A DNA stretch of 64,000 bases from Chimonanthus salicifolius (GCA_013350335.1 CM023532.1:38131708-38195707), one strand, 5' to 3'. Shown: positions 35,901 to 47,871, counted from the stretch's first letter. Program-made: numbers and translations. Notes: a model not told the origin generated them from the letters alone.

Positions 35901-38894
35901 GCAGGAACGGTAACTCCAAGTTCTACTCCAGTTTCCTGTCATTTCAGGAATCTCACTTATTTCCTTCACATAACATTTAGTAACCACTTCTTGGCCAACC
36001 ATCCACACAAATCCCCGCCAGCCTCTGCATATAAGATCACTTTTCACAAACTTCATATTGATAATAAAATTGTAATATTGCCACCATATGGTTGGCAAAA
36101 CCTGAGGTCCAAGCCACACATCAGATGGTTTTGGAAAATGAACCAGCACCCTGACTCTATCAAGTACCAAGTGAAATAGGTCTCACTTTTCTTCTAGATA
36201 GATAATAGAAAGTCTCATTTCACTGAAGAGAGAGGCAATTACATATTATTTTTAGTGCAGAGAAAACTCTGTAATTCCTGCAACTTGTTAATTTTATTAA
36301 TTGGTACCTTAGTATGACTACACTTCATATCCTTCTACAGTAACTGAAGAAATGAGAATACCCAAAAAAACCCAGATGAGTGGACAACCAACGTAGACCA
36401 TCAGTTCAAACCCAAACAGCAATAGATGGAAATTACTAAGCTGCACATCTTCATCATGCTAATCATCATTAAAGCCATTTATCTCGTCTATCTGGAGCTA
36501 ACACTGATAACTGCATTTTGCAAATTGTATTTTCAATGGGCTGTTTGCCTGTCTGATTTCTATAGGACTCAACACTGCAACCTCTATGATTGCAAATGAG
36601 CTTGCTCAGACCAATCAATATAGCAAGGGTTATAGTTGAAGCAGCCACTAGAAAATCAAAATAACCAGTTTTAGTAGGCAGAGAGGAGCTAAAGGAGATA
36701 CATTTTTATACATATGCTTATAAAGAACCTACTTAGGTTTCCATTATTGTTGGATAGAATGAGTTATAAAATACCAATTGACATAATCAGTTCCAACTGA
36801 AAGTTCTAGATTCATTAATCATTATAGACAGTACTAACACAGATAGAGTAAGAGAGAGGAAAAAAAGATGGCTTCATCATCTGTAACATCTACGGATCTC
36901 ATGATTCTGAATCAACAGATTCAGTGAGCAAATTGTGAGTCAAGTAGTAGTAGTGTCATGTAACTCCATTCAGAAAGGATATAATGTTTAACCACTATGC
37001 AATAACTATGGAATAAAATAAAAAAGATTTAAAAATCATTTCCATTTTCACTTACAAATATTACTACAGTTAAAAGTACAAATTTGTCATAGAAGATTCA
37101 ACATCTTCCAGATTAAATATCATTATTTCCTTTTGAGAACAGTTAGAAGTAGAATGACTTCATTTACACCCTTTCAGGGAATAAAACATATCAGCTATTG
37201 ACAGAAAAATAACCAAAAAAGAAAATTACTGAGCTAAATCATAAAATAATTGTAGGATTAAAGGAAAATTCTAAAGTATTTACCTTCGCAGGAAATGTTC
37301 CTTGAGGTAGTTTAGTAGTCAAAAGCTCTCTGAGTCTCCTAACAGCCTTAACCTTATCGGCTAGGATGTCAAGTAAGGGCAACAACTCATCTGTTTTCAG
37401 AGGGAAATCAGGTGTCAACCAAAGAACAGGTCTCAGACGCTTCTTGTACTCGCTCTCATTTTTAGAGACAGTGGCAACTCCAGTGTTCTTCTTTTTCTTC
37501 TTCTTGTTGGCTTTCTCTTTTCCTTTCTTAATGTCACCCAAATCCTCCCTCAGAAATTCAGATGACGCTCTCTGACAATGAACCGATTTTGGGTTGTCAT
37601 CATCTGGGGCTAGCTCTGAGAACTTCTTCAGAATCCTTGGGTCCTCAGTATCATCATTTCCATTCTTCAGACCCTTCTTATTCCATCCAAACCATTTCTT
37701 CTTTTCCTTGGAAACACCTCTGATTTCACGATTCTCATGTCCACCTGAACCATTTTCATAGATGTCAAAGCCCCCATTTTCTTCATCCTCTTCAAACCCA
37801 TCTAAATTCCCCATCCAAATGGCTGAATTCAACTGTAACTTCTCCTCGGCAGTCAACACACCGTCAAGTTCCTGATCAGAGTCAAAACCATTGACAATCA
37901 TCTCATCACCATCAGTAGCAAAAAGCTCCTCATCAGACATTGCACCAGGAACTCGTCTTGACTTCACACTGACCATGACATGAAGCATGTCATAGACCTT
38001 TGCTTTCCACTCTCCAACCATTTCAGTCTTCTCCTGCTGCCGCCAATTCAAATGAGGGACAAGCTCAGCCTGAGTAACATCGATTCCTGGCCTATACATA
38101 TTAGTCTTGGACATTAAAGCAACCTCATGGGCAACTTCAGCCTCCGTTGGCTTGGCACCAGCTCCTTCAAGGGCATTCGTTATCTCCTTGTCCTTATGAG
38201 CAAGAACAATCAAAGAACCAGGAGGTAAAGACATATCACCATCCACCAAAGAGAAGCCCTCCCCAAGGAAGAGGAATGTCTGATCAGACCGTTGGATGCG
38301 GAACCCATCAAAACCAGCAAGAGTCATATCAGCACGCAGATTTGAGCCCCGTTTCCATATGCGATACGTGTCAGAGGGGGCAATGCGGCTGATGAAGGGA
38401 ATTACAGAGCTCTCAAAGTGGAAGGTGACCTCCATGTAGAAGTCACGGATTCGGGCAGTGGATGAAATGATGCGGGGGAGGCGTCGGCACCATTTGGCCC
38501 ATGCTAGGGGCTGGTAGTGGCCTGCAATGATCATCGCAACAGAATCCTCACGGCTGCAGACAGCCTCCTGGAGAGCACTCCATCCATTCTCGTTCTGAAG
38601 GCTCCAGTCAGCACCAGCTTCCATGAGGATTTCCACAGAGATGGGATCACGGAGGCGGACTGCAAGGTGGAGAGGGGTCTCACGGCCAGGAACATCGCGA
38701 CGGTCTATGACAGCAGACACGACATCTGCCTGGAGCTCAGCAGCAATGGATTCAGATTCAGTGGTGACCTCACCTGCCTTGGCAAGGCGAGGGAGATACA
38801 AAATGATATGTCGGAGAGATGCATAGTCACAACGTGCAACAGCTAGATGGACAGGACTGTGGGCGTATTTGGAAATTTCATCCGTTGAATTCAT
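29903..38894 (-). CDS. Ankyrin-repeat, GPCR-chaperone-domain protein (ANKRD13 type)
   Basis: Two exons, 38894..37284 and 30265..29903, phase 0, GT-AG, giving 657 aa, which matches the length I recall for plant members. Ankyrin repeats: SPVHLAVARCDYASLRHII at about 13-31 and TPLHLAVRLRDPISVEILMEAGADWSLQ at about 73-100, then GWSALQEAV. A GPCR-chaperone-type domain follows from about residue 155 (FYMEVTFHFESSVIPFISRI) into exon 2 (VAIPIVPMIRVFVTFTKFEEL). Between them is a lysine-rich cluster near 460. The C-terminus has NYKWVDANEKKRRMKAKKAK. In animals this family acts in ER retention or ubiquitin-linked receptor trafficking; the plant role is not established. The single intron is 7,018 bp and full of retroelement remnants. 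Confidence 0.9.
31060..32395 (+). pseudogene. Probable LINE 5' portion (ORF1-like region), decayed
   Basis: A 1.3-kb C/T-rich block stands out from the AT-rich intron and has overlapping Pro/Ser-rich frames with many stops. Its last part (near 32360-32380) reads DWNS-stop-GCRN, reminiscent of the WNCRGLGN start of plant LINE ORF2, and is followed by a T-rich stretch. This is inferred from composition and that one motif; no complete domain is present. Confidence 0.35.
32442..32614 (-). mobile_element. SINE family 2
   Basis: Minus strand: head ggggttggcttgtttg (A box), B-box-like ggatcaagccc, and end aggattagtcaggtgagacgcctagatatcttggtc with an A-rich tail. The flanks cctcatttttct and cctgatttttct (32431 and 32615) are probably its target duplication. 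Confidence 0.75.
32790..33040 (-). pseudogene. LINE ORF2 C-terminal fragment
   Basis: A minus-strand frame contains SVMWQLALSATIWSLWVGLQQQSFQN, similar to the W....WSLW.ERN..F. block that follows the zf-RVT domain of plant LINE reverse transcriptases. It is short and has no conserved start. Confidence 0.45.
33041..37283. other. Remainder of the 7-kb ANKRD13 intron
   Basis: No complete element is recognised. 34860-35180 is GA-rich with an open but low-complexity frame. 35200-35420 resembles LTR-type sequence. 35720-36170 holds two diverged repeats of about 150 bp and a 106-codon minus-strand frame (36170..35850) that I cannot identify. 36180-37280 shows nothing. Confidence 0.4.
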
Positions 38895-40084
38895 TTCTAA
38901 ACTCTAGAATTTCTCCATTTTCCAACTTCAAAGCTCTAGGTTTTGCCCATTTTCCAACTTAAGATTACGGTGAATTAGAACTAGTTAGAAGTTTCTTACC
39001 ATTTTCAAAAGCTTGGAATTAGAAATCATCAAAATCACTGGAAAAAAAAAAACTGAGGAAAAGGAAAACCACACATTAATGAGAAAATAAAAAAAAAAAT
39101 CTCCGTTTTCTTCTTTTTATTCTTATTTCACCATTGGTTTGTCAATGTGACAATGTCCAAAGCTTTCAGCAGGTTCCGTCTCAGAATCCGAAGCGGTAGA
39201 AAATCAAGCGATTCGTCCTCTCTTTTTCAAGCTTAAATCTATGAAAACCCAAGAATCAGCAGAAACCTGATCTCAGATCTCTCTCCATTGTCTATTTTCA
39301 GCTCGCTTCAGAGGCTTTCGACTCTCAGAAGATCAAGACCCTTCACAATCACCAGAACCACTTGAAATCAATCTTGTTCTGCTTCGTTTCTTGTACCTTA
39401 GTTCCTGACCCGGTTCTTGCTTTCATTTGCATCCAACTCAAAACCAAAACGACACTCGAAAAAACCAGATCTCGATCTTTCTCTGCTGATCCTTTCAGAT
39501 TCCTTTCTCCATTTTAAATTTCATGGCAATCTTCGAAGATCGAACCCTAAAATAACTCCCCAAGAAATCGATCGTTTCCGTCACTATCATTTTCTTCGAT
39601 CAGTTACTGGTCTAGACTCGGGAAATATCCTACATTCCGATCGCTCTATCATCTTCTTCTTATTCAATGAGGGATCGGTTCCCGGTCTTTGGTCGATTCC
39701 GCTAATGAATTCAAAGAGGAGAGAGGAATGGAGGGGAAAGGACGGACTCGACCCGCTGGAATCGGCTAGTCTCGTTTTCTCTGAGTGCTAAAATAACCTA
39801 ATTATGTTTTATTAGTGTAATTAAATTAATATAATAACACTATGATACATTAAATTCACACCACTCAATACATATTTTATGTTCTAAATTTTTCATGCTG
39901 ATGTTGCTTTCTTCCTACTCATAGTCATTAATTATGTAAAATGGTAAAAGAATTAAATTATGTAAATTAATTTTTAAAAATCTACGATTAATGGAGAGGT
40001 TTATATATGCTCCAAAGCGAGAAAACTTGACACACTTAAATACTTTGGTCTTAAAAGAAAGTATAAAAATGATTTAATAAAATA
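38895..40084. other. Promoter and leader of the ANKRD13-type gene, then spacer
   Basis: 38895 to about 39790 is pyrimidine-rich with regulatory-type composition and probably contains the leader, and perhaps a leader intron, of the minus-strand gene. A 124-codon plus-strand frame here (39417-39791) has no protein-like signature. From 39790 on the DNA is AT-rich. Confidence 0.45.
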
Positions 40085-40275
40085 CTCCCTCCATCCCAAT
40101 TTGATTGTCTTATTTGAAAGATTTATAACTTTTAAGGAACTCTCTGTGTAAGACTAACACTCGATGTGATATCATATATTTTCAACACATTTTATACTAC
40201 TTTAATATAAATGAGATAATTATTTTAGAACAATTTCAAAATCCATATAAGATAACTAATTTGGGACAGAAGAAG
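40085..40275. mobile_element. Stowaway-like (Tc1/mariner) MITE
   Basis: Starts ctccctccatcccaatttga and ends tttgggacagaagaag, with TA on both flanks. It shares interior sequence (gaacaatttcaaaat.cata) with the copy at 11770. Confidence 0.82.
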
Positions 40276-41473
40276 TATGATACTTATATTAGATGGTATT
40301 TTCATCTATTTATTCAACACTTTTCTCAAACCACAAGATAAAATCTCCAAGGTAACATAAATTTATAATTATAAGAATAAAAATTATATGGCAGAGGTAT
40401 ATAATAAGTCAACCGGTCGATTATATTAAAAAAATGTAACAATTAAAAGTATTCTTTAATTCTAAAGTTTAATTTTAAACATTATAACATTAAATTTTTA
40501 GTATAATGAAGTGCATTGACCACATAATATCTTAAAAGAACACGATTTTTATTAAAATAACAAAATTATATTCATCACATTATTTAGATCCAAGTAACAT
40601 AAAATAATTTTGGCTATATCATATAATTGAATAATGGTCTCATTTCGTTATAGAGAGAGTAGTTCAGTATTTCATTATTAAAATAATATAATTACAAGTA
40701 ATTGATAATTGTTCAATTAAAATACTTTCACATAAATATTAACTTAATTATATGCCTTAAAATTAAATACCCAACAACAACTTTCATTCCTAATCTTAAA
40801 TTTTTTATTAGTGTAATATTTCACAAAAATGACTTAGAGCACTAATCCTTTTTTTACCAAATGTTGAATATTTTATTTTTATATTGTTACTTTAAATAAA
40901 TATAATATCATTAGATTAACATTTAGCTGTTCGGAGTCATGATGACTCATGACTCACGGGTCACGGGTCATGATTGACATCTCTGTCATTGTTTTCTGTA
41001 GCGAGAATGCGAGATTAGTGAAATTTTGCTTCTGGAATCTCGATTAGTGCGCAGTTACTGCATAATCTCATCAACTTATTGAAGTATTAACGCTTGCATT
41101 GGGATTTGATCTTCTGAATGTTAGAGAATAGAGACTATTGGTTAGTTCTCAGATTTCTATACAAAGTGCATGTTGCTTTTCCATCATGTAGCTCTTTAAA
41201 ATATCAAAGTTTAACTTCATCTAAAATATTAGTTATTTGATCTCAAATGATCAAATAAAAAGTTAATATATGAAATCTTATTTCTTTTTATCAATTATCA
41301 ATTTTATAAACGTATAATTTTTGTATTAAATTATTAAAAAGTCAAAATAATACTAAAAGTAAAATTGTTAAAAGTTCTATTATTTTTAAAACTTTAGATC
41401 AACTTAAAATTTGTGGTAATAGAAATATAGAATGAAAGAGATTTTGGATTACGTCTCTAATTCATGTGTTCAT
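40276..41473. other. AT-rich spacer
   Basis: No gene or element recognised, apart from a small cluster of tcatgactcacgggtca motifs near 40940-40975. Confidence 0.5.
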
Positions 41474-41675
41474 TTTTTTTTATGACGGAAAACTTCAAGA
41501 CCACTACCTATCTTTGAATATGAAGGCGTTGGATAACATTTTGGATACATTGAGATCCCTGCAAGGCATGTGCATCAGATTACTCCATGGCTCGAATTTA
41601 TGATCTCTAGTTCCTGAGCGAGAGTGTCTATCGGTTGGACTACTCGTGCGAGACACTTCATGTGTTAATTTTGTT
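41474..41675 (-). mobile_element. Probable tRNA-derived SINE family 3
   Basis: Minus strand: A-box-like gtagtccaaccgatag, B-box-like aaattcgagcc about 45 bases on, a body of about 100 bp and an A-rich tail (aaaaaaaaatg). It is a single copy in the window, so the family assignment rests on the pol III-type layout. Confidence 0.5.
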
Positions 41676-41699
41676 GGTGGATTCTTCGTATCTAAGGGT

Positions 41700-42010
41700 G
41701 AAAACACCCGACCTGCAAGACTTGACCTGAGAAATTAGTGGGTTTGGGTTATGTATTTGTATATCTCGAGTCGGGTTGGGTTAGAAAAAAACTCGCATGA
41801 AATTTGGGTCGGATTGGTTTGAGAAATTTAAATTCAACCCAACTTGACCTAACTTGAGTGTACCAAGTTATAAAACAACACTTGGATTAAGTCGAGTTAG
41901 AAATTTAGGTTGATTAATTTAGATCAGCAATTTGAGTCGTGTCGAGTTCAATAAGTTTTGATATGAGCTAGATTGGATTTATTAAAACTCGACCGAGTCC
42001 ATGTTTCAGA
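41700..42010. repeat. Degenerate GGGTTGGGT/CAACCCAAC dispersed repeat
   Basis: Same type as 218-560: gagtcgggttgggtt, aacccaacttgacc and gagtcgtgtcgagtt alternate without an open frame. Confidence 0.55.
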
Positions 42011-43770
42011 TTGTGACTTTGATTATAATGATTGGTACATCTCCAAGTTAACGACTCCAAAACACTTCATCCAGATTTATTTGAAATACTAAAGTTTATT
42101 TTTTAAACTATAGTTTTAAATATATATATGAAAGAAGTGAAATTAAAGTTTTGGCTAAAATGTGAATTTTGTTAAATTATTTGGTTTTATATCTATGAAA
42201 ATATCATTTTAAATATTCAAACTTACTGAAATTAATATCTACTTCAAAAGTTTCTATCTTTTTTTTTTACTAAGAAACATATGTTACCACCATTGTATAT
42301 TGGGGTAGTTTAGTCTTCTTAACATTTGGGTTTTCTGTAATATTATTGTATTCTTTGGTAAATTAATGTAGATTAGAAACTTGAATACAGTAATATATAG
42401 AAAACCGTAATGATAAAAAGACTAAACTACCCCAATGTATAATGACTAATCTGCCCAAATAAGATAATACTCCCTAACAATATATATCAACCAAAATGGC
42501 CGACATGATCAAAATTTTAACTAAGATATTCTATATTTTGGTTAACTTAATATTCTTTGGTTCTCTAAAGATCCGAAAACTCTATAGCTGTCTAACATTT
42601 TAATCTTAGGACAAAAGTATAAAAGTGGATTGTTGAACTTGAAATTCTTATTTAATTATAGTAATTTTAAATTCTAATAATAATTAGATTTGTAATATTT
42701 TATCAAATAGAACAAACATCCATTTACAAATAAAATTTAATATTTACAGATCAAATAGTTGCTTTTGTACATTCCAATTTTTTTTTTCATTGTTACTCCC
42801 TACTCATGTAATTTAAACAACTCACCTCCAACTATATGGAAAAAATTGTAGGAAAGCTGAGTTAATCATCCTATTTAGAGAAAATAAAAGTATTTGCGCT
42901 AAATTTGTTACGTTATTGTTGAAATCTTAAAGTTGTAAGTTCAAATCTTATAGGTATTAGTAAGTAAACTTGACTAAAAAAGTTTGTTGGATGTAGGGCC
43001 ATTTTATGATGTTAAAATATAATATTTTTTTTTTTTATGAACTTCTATAAATGGAAAGCATCAACGACCGTTGTTACGTACACAAATTTGATTGGGTCTC
43101 TCTAATTATAGTGAGTCTTGTTTATTTATTTATTTTTAATTAATTTGTTTTGTTTCTTTGTAAGTTTGAATGAAATTTTCTGTTTTTTTTTTTTGTTTAG
43201 ATCTGAAATATTCATTCAAGATTTCAGCCTTTGAAATCTGAAATTAATTTTTAGGACAAACAATTCCAATGGGCTGAATTCTACATAATTTCAAATAAAT
43301 TTGGGTTTTCAACAGTTTATTTTGCTGAATGTTTTTTTCTAGCCAAACATCTGAATATGAATACATATCTAAATTTAATCATAATTAAGATTAGAAGATC
43401 CGAAGTACTAAAATTATTTCATCCAATTTAGCAAATTCAAGTTACCTAATCAATCGATTTGATTCGAGCCAAACAAGTATAATTTTCTTTACTTTTTTTT
43501 TTAATTGTTGCTGGCTGAAACTAGTAAGCTTATTTAAGACTTAAATTCAATTATTTCAGTTTGTAAAGTAGAATTAATTCAGTGAAACGAAACTTCGTTT
43601 TCATAGAATTTTTCCCTCTTTGAAGAATTTCACATGGTGTCTATTTTTTCTTAAGGTTTTTGCCGTATCTATTTTTTCATTGAAAAATTGGAGTTTTGAG
43701 TCATCCAATTGAAGCTCCATTAGCCTATACAATTGGGGTGAGAGATTATTTGACTTTTTTTTTTTTTTTT
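42011..43770. other. AT-rich spacer
   Basis: A near-palindromic stretch at about 42300-42440 (ggggtagtttagtcttctta and its complement) may be a small inverted-repeat element. Otherwise nothing is supported. Confidence 0.4.
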
Positions 43771-43920
43771 AATTTACTTATAAAAAATCGCAGGATACCA
43801 AGCGTAAAACTCGCACGATTGAGTTTACTAACCCTAAGACACACCAAGATTAGGACATGGAGATTGGAACCCGCAACCTCCCATTCCTGAGATAGAGGCA
43901 ACTGGTTGAGTTACACCCCT
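43771..43920 (-). mobile_element. tRNA-derived SINE family 1
   Basis: Minus strand: A box ggtgtaactcaaccagttg, B box gggttccaatctcc, common body and a tail ending in a long A run. It lies about 150 bp outside the left end of the 6.6-kb element. Confidence 0.75.
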
Positions 43921-44072
43921 AATCAAGAGAGACCCGGAGATCCTCTTAGACTTTTGAATTTCTCTCGAGTTTCACAGTAAACTTAAGCCAAATCTTCCGT
44001 AATTTTACAATTTTTTTTTGTATGGAGATATAGTATCTGTTAAAATCAATCATATCCTAACATATATCTTAA

Positions 44073-44614
44073 GGTGGCAATATAGACACCGCACGAATCT
44101 GTTAGGAGACACCGATTTCCGAAAATTGAGTGGAAATTACCATTCTGCCCTTTCCGCGCGAAATCGTGCGATCGGTGCTGCAACGCCATTTCGCGTCGAT
44201 CGATCGATCTGAGGCGTATACGCTCGATCTGAGGCGTATACGATCGATCGCTCGATTCGACAGTTCATTTTCGAATCGATCGATCGATCATAACACGGGT
44301 TTCAGTCGATCGCACGGTTCCATGGGATCGTGCGATCGATTTTAACTAAGAGGTCGACGGTTTGACAGTCGACCGCTCCCACCAAGATCGATCGCACGAT
44401 TGTATCTGATCGTGCGATCGACTGTGACCCATTCAAAGATCGATCGCACGATTGTATGTGATCGTGCGATCGATCTTAACTGAGAGCTCGACTGTCAGAC
44501 AGTCGACCTCTCATCTCAAGATCGATCACACGATCACATACAATTGTGCGATCGATCTTCTGTTTAGGGCAAGATCGATTGATCGATCACTGTGATCGTG
44601 CGATCGATCGATCA
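44073..44614 (+). repeat. Left terminal inverted repeat of element C
   Basis: The outer 120 bp is unique sequence ending in ccattctgccctttcc. The rest is a series of hairpin units such as tcgatcgcacgat...atcgtgcgatcga, separated by 6-8 bases, and gaggcgtatacg units. It holds an 80-bp hairpin block absent from the right repeat. Confidence 0.88.
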
Positions 44615-44898
44615 CGCGAAACTAAGTATAAGTTCAATTGCTCCCCTCTTCACTCTCATTTTTCGTTTTCATCTCGCCCCTTTCGAAACCCTAGTCCCTC
44701 AGAACCCCGATTTCGAAATCTTCTCCTTCAAAACCTCCCCGATTTCGAAATTTTCTTCCTCAAAGCCTTTTCTACACCCCTCTCACTCAAACCCCTCTCT
44801 CTCAAACTCCTTTCCAAACTATTTTCCCTGAAACCCCAAATCCGCTTTAAAAAACGAACCACTCCACTATTTGAAGATACTTTCTCAAATCGCCTATA

Positions 44899-47213
44899 TT
44901 GATTCGAAAGTATCTCTCAGAAGTTACTCTCTCAATCTCCGAACCGGAATCAAAGGTAACTCTTTCTCAAACCCAAGACTCTCAAAATTTCTTTGAAATT
45001 AGTACTATGGATTGTGAAAATGATGAGATTGTTGAGAATGATATTGTTGACAATGAGTTTGTTGAGAGGTGTTTTTCAAGTCGTGATGATTTAGTGAAGC
45101 ATGTTAAGGAGGTTTGCACTGCGCAAGGATTTGTAGCTACCATTAAGAGGTCATGCAATAGAAGCAATGTAGTTATTTTTGGTTGCGATAGAGGGGGTAC
45201 ATATCGTAGCACAGTTAATTTGAAAGATGACGAGAGGAAGAAGAAAGCATATTCTCGCCTTGTTAATTGTCCATTTCAAGTGAGAGGGAAACAAATTGTT
45301 GATGGGTCATGGAAGTTGACTATAAAAGATGTGGAGCACAATCATGATCTGACGAGCGTATTAGTAGGTCATCCGAGTACAAGGTATTTTTCAGATGAGG
45401 AGAAGAGAATGATCATTGAAATGTATAACAGCAATGTACCACCCCGGCAAATTATGACGACCCTTCGAAACGAGAATCCAGAGATTGGAGTATCATCTAA
45501 TGATTTGTACAATTTTTTGGCATCGGCTCGAAAAGAGCAACTTAGAGGTCATACTTCAATTGAAGCCTTGTTAGAAGATCTTCAAGTAGGTGGTTACCAA
45601 TATTTTCTCAACTATGACAGTCAAGGTCATTTATCTCATCTTCTCTTTGCACATCCACTGTCAGTTGTACTTATGAAGACCTATAATAATGTATTTCTCA
45701 TGGATTGCACTTACAAAACCAATAGATATCATATGCCATTGCTTAATATCGTTGGTATTACAAGTTTCAACAAGACTTTCTACTCATGCTTTGCATTTAT
45801 GAGGAATGAAAAATTTGAAGACTACGTATGAGCGTTACAGATGTTCAAGAAGGTATTAGGAGTAAATCATGATCGACAAGTTTTTTTGACAGATAGAGAT
45901 TTGGCGTTGAAGAATGCCATTGATTCAGAGTTCCCTAATGCTGTACATATCTTTTGTATTTGGCACATCAACAAGAATATTCTTGCTCATTGTAAGCCTC
46001 TTTTCAATAAAGTGGAAGAATGGAATGCATTTTTGACTCAATGGAATGAATGTGTCGAGTCTCCATCCGAAGTTGCATTTAATGAAGCGTTTGAGGCATT
46101 CAAACAAGATTTTCGACATTATTCGGATGCAGTGAATTATATAAGACGCACATGGATCCCACATAAGAAGCAATTCGTCAAGGCATGGATCGGTTGGAGT
46201 TTACACTTTCAAAATGCAGCAACTTCAAGGGTTGAAAGTGCACATTCAGTGTTAAAACGATATATAGCTAACTCCACGAGCGATCTATATGTTGTCCGAA
46301 GGAAGATATCCCATGCAATTGAAAATCAGTTTCAAGAGTTCAAGATTCAAACGGAGGATAAGAAAATCCGGTTTGCTCTTACTGTATCGATTCCTTTCTT
46401 TGATGAAGTGAATGGCAGAGTATCACAATTTGCATTATCTGAGGTTTACAAGCAATATGTTATGCTCATAAACATGTCATTTTTACCCAATTGTACACAT
46501 GAGTTTACAGCTTCTATGGGTTTACCTTGTGCTCACAGAATGCAATTTATGAACAAGTTACATTTGGATCAGGTCCATCCACAATGGAGAATCGATTTGA
46601 TTTCATTTGACGACTTGAACATTGAAATGAATCGACCCGGAGATGAATTAGATGTACACTGGGAAACCATTAAGAAAAAATATGGAAAGTTGTCTACATT
46701 TGATCAAGATGAGCTCCGAGATCATATCCAAGATCTTGCCAGTGATGAGATGCATCTCAGCCAACCTATTATGCAGTACAACAGAGGACGTCATCCAGGT
46801 TCAAACACCTCAAAGGGTCAAACATCTATAAGACGAGATCCTTCTGCGTTTGAGATTGTAGAGAATCAATTGACTGGAAGAAGATGTGGGTTATGCAAAA
46901 ATATTGGTCATACGAAGAGAACATGTCCGAATAGAAGTGCTGCACAGTCATCCTGCAGTGTAGATTTAAATGCTTTACCTCAACCATTTAATGATTATTA
47001 CCCTGAATCGCAAGCAACGAGTTTGTCTTAATTTTCCGAAGTAAGTTTCGTTTACATAAGATACATATTTATATTTTCATTCATATAGAATAAGGTGAAC
47101 AATACTAACACGTACTCCTTTTTCCACAGCCGACTGGTTCTTATGGCTTCTATGACGATTCGACATATACCTCTGGTGATGTTAGAGATCCTGACGAATT
47201 ACAGCATTGGTGA
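44899..47213 (+). pseudogene. MULE/FAR1-type transposase with in-frame stop(s)
   Basis: Cuts and inserts the element's DNA. The reading frame runs 44899 (or the ATG at 45007) to 47031, broken by one TGA at 45829-45831, between EDYV and ALQMF, where families usually have Trp (one base change from TGG). N-terminal FAR1-type zinc finger region (GFVATI...NCPFQV...VEHNHD). Catalytic DDE residues look intact: Asp in FLMDCTYKT (about 45694), Asp in FLTDRDLAL (about 45886), Glu in TSRVESAHS (about 46228). A SWIM-like motif with one altered Cys (CTHEF...LPCAH) and a CCHC zinc knuckle (CGLCKNIGHTKRTC) follow. Beyond the stop at 47029 the frame continues to a donor (GAA|GTAAGT, 47040) and a good exon at 47130..47213 ending ELQHW-stop. 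The original protein may therefore have been longer, with a second stop gained. Confidence 0.85.
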
Positions 47214-47349
47214 AATCAGTGATGGATGTCTATCATTTTTTCGTGTATTCAGTTGCAAGAATGTATTTCATTTCCAAAAAATTGTATTAATTTTAATTCC
47301 GATATACTGAAGTATGTATTCAAGCAACAATTGTTTTTTAAATGAATCC

Positions 47350-47871
47350 AGCACTGAGTGGTTTGTTACGAAATACGGGACACTTGCGTGGGCCTTTCAC
47401 TAAATATGGGTTTTATGGTTTGTCGCTAAACATGGGACCTTTGAGCGGTATGTCTCTAAATATGGGACCTTAGAGTGAATTGTCGCTAAACATGGCACCT
47501 TTGAGTGGTCAGTCAACAAGTATGGGACCTTAGAAATCAGATGGCCTGATTAAAGAAGAGTTTTAACCATTAGTGATGAATTTTGTCAAGGAATACTGGA
47601 TAAACAAGCATTGGTCGTTTACTCCAGCATTCCTTGACAAATTTTCTCACTAATGGTTAAAACTCTTATTTAATCAGGCAATCTGATTTCTAAGGTTTTA
47701 TACTTGTTGACTGACCACTCAAAGGTGCCATGTTTAGCGACAATTCACTCTAAGGTCCCATATTTAGAGATAAACCGCTCAAAGGTCCCATGTTTAGCGA
47801 CAAACTATAAAACCCATATTTAGTGTCAGACCACTCAAGGGTCTCATATTTAGTGACAGACCATTCACTGC
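47350..47871. repeat. Foldback with 30-bp tandem repeats inside element C
   Basis: Two inverted arms of about 255 bp meet near 47610. Each arm has about four 30-bp units of the form gtttgtcgctaaacatggga plus cctttgagyg. The whole can form one long hairpin. It sits between the convergent gene ends of element C. No clear target duplication was found, so it may be part of the element or a nested MITE. Confidence 0.82.

Noticed and set aside
39417..39791. 124-codon plus-strand frame upstream of the ankyrin gene
   Set aside because: It lies opposite the probable leader and promoter of the minus-strand gene, has no domain-like pattern and no promoter of its own.
43840..43918. tRNA-like sequence with A and B boxes
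   Set aside because: No cloverleaf could be drawn with a proper acceptor stem. The same sequence recurs with a common non-tRNA body and A-rich tail, so it is a SINE.
44170..44640. Regularly spaced short repeats resembling a CRISPR array
   Set aside because: The repeats are overlapping cgatcgatcg hairpins in a transposon terminal repeat of a plant genome. There are no uniform spacers and no cas genes.
44546..44902. 118-codon Ser/Phe/Leu-rich frame at the start of element C
   Set aside because: Overlapping frames translate a pyrimidine-rich leader and the inner end of the terminal repeat; the transposase starts just after it in another frame.
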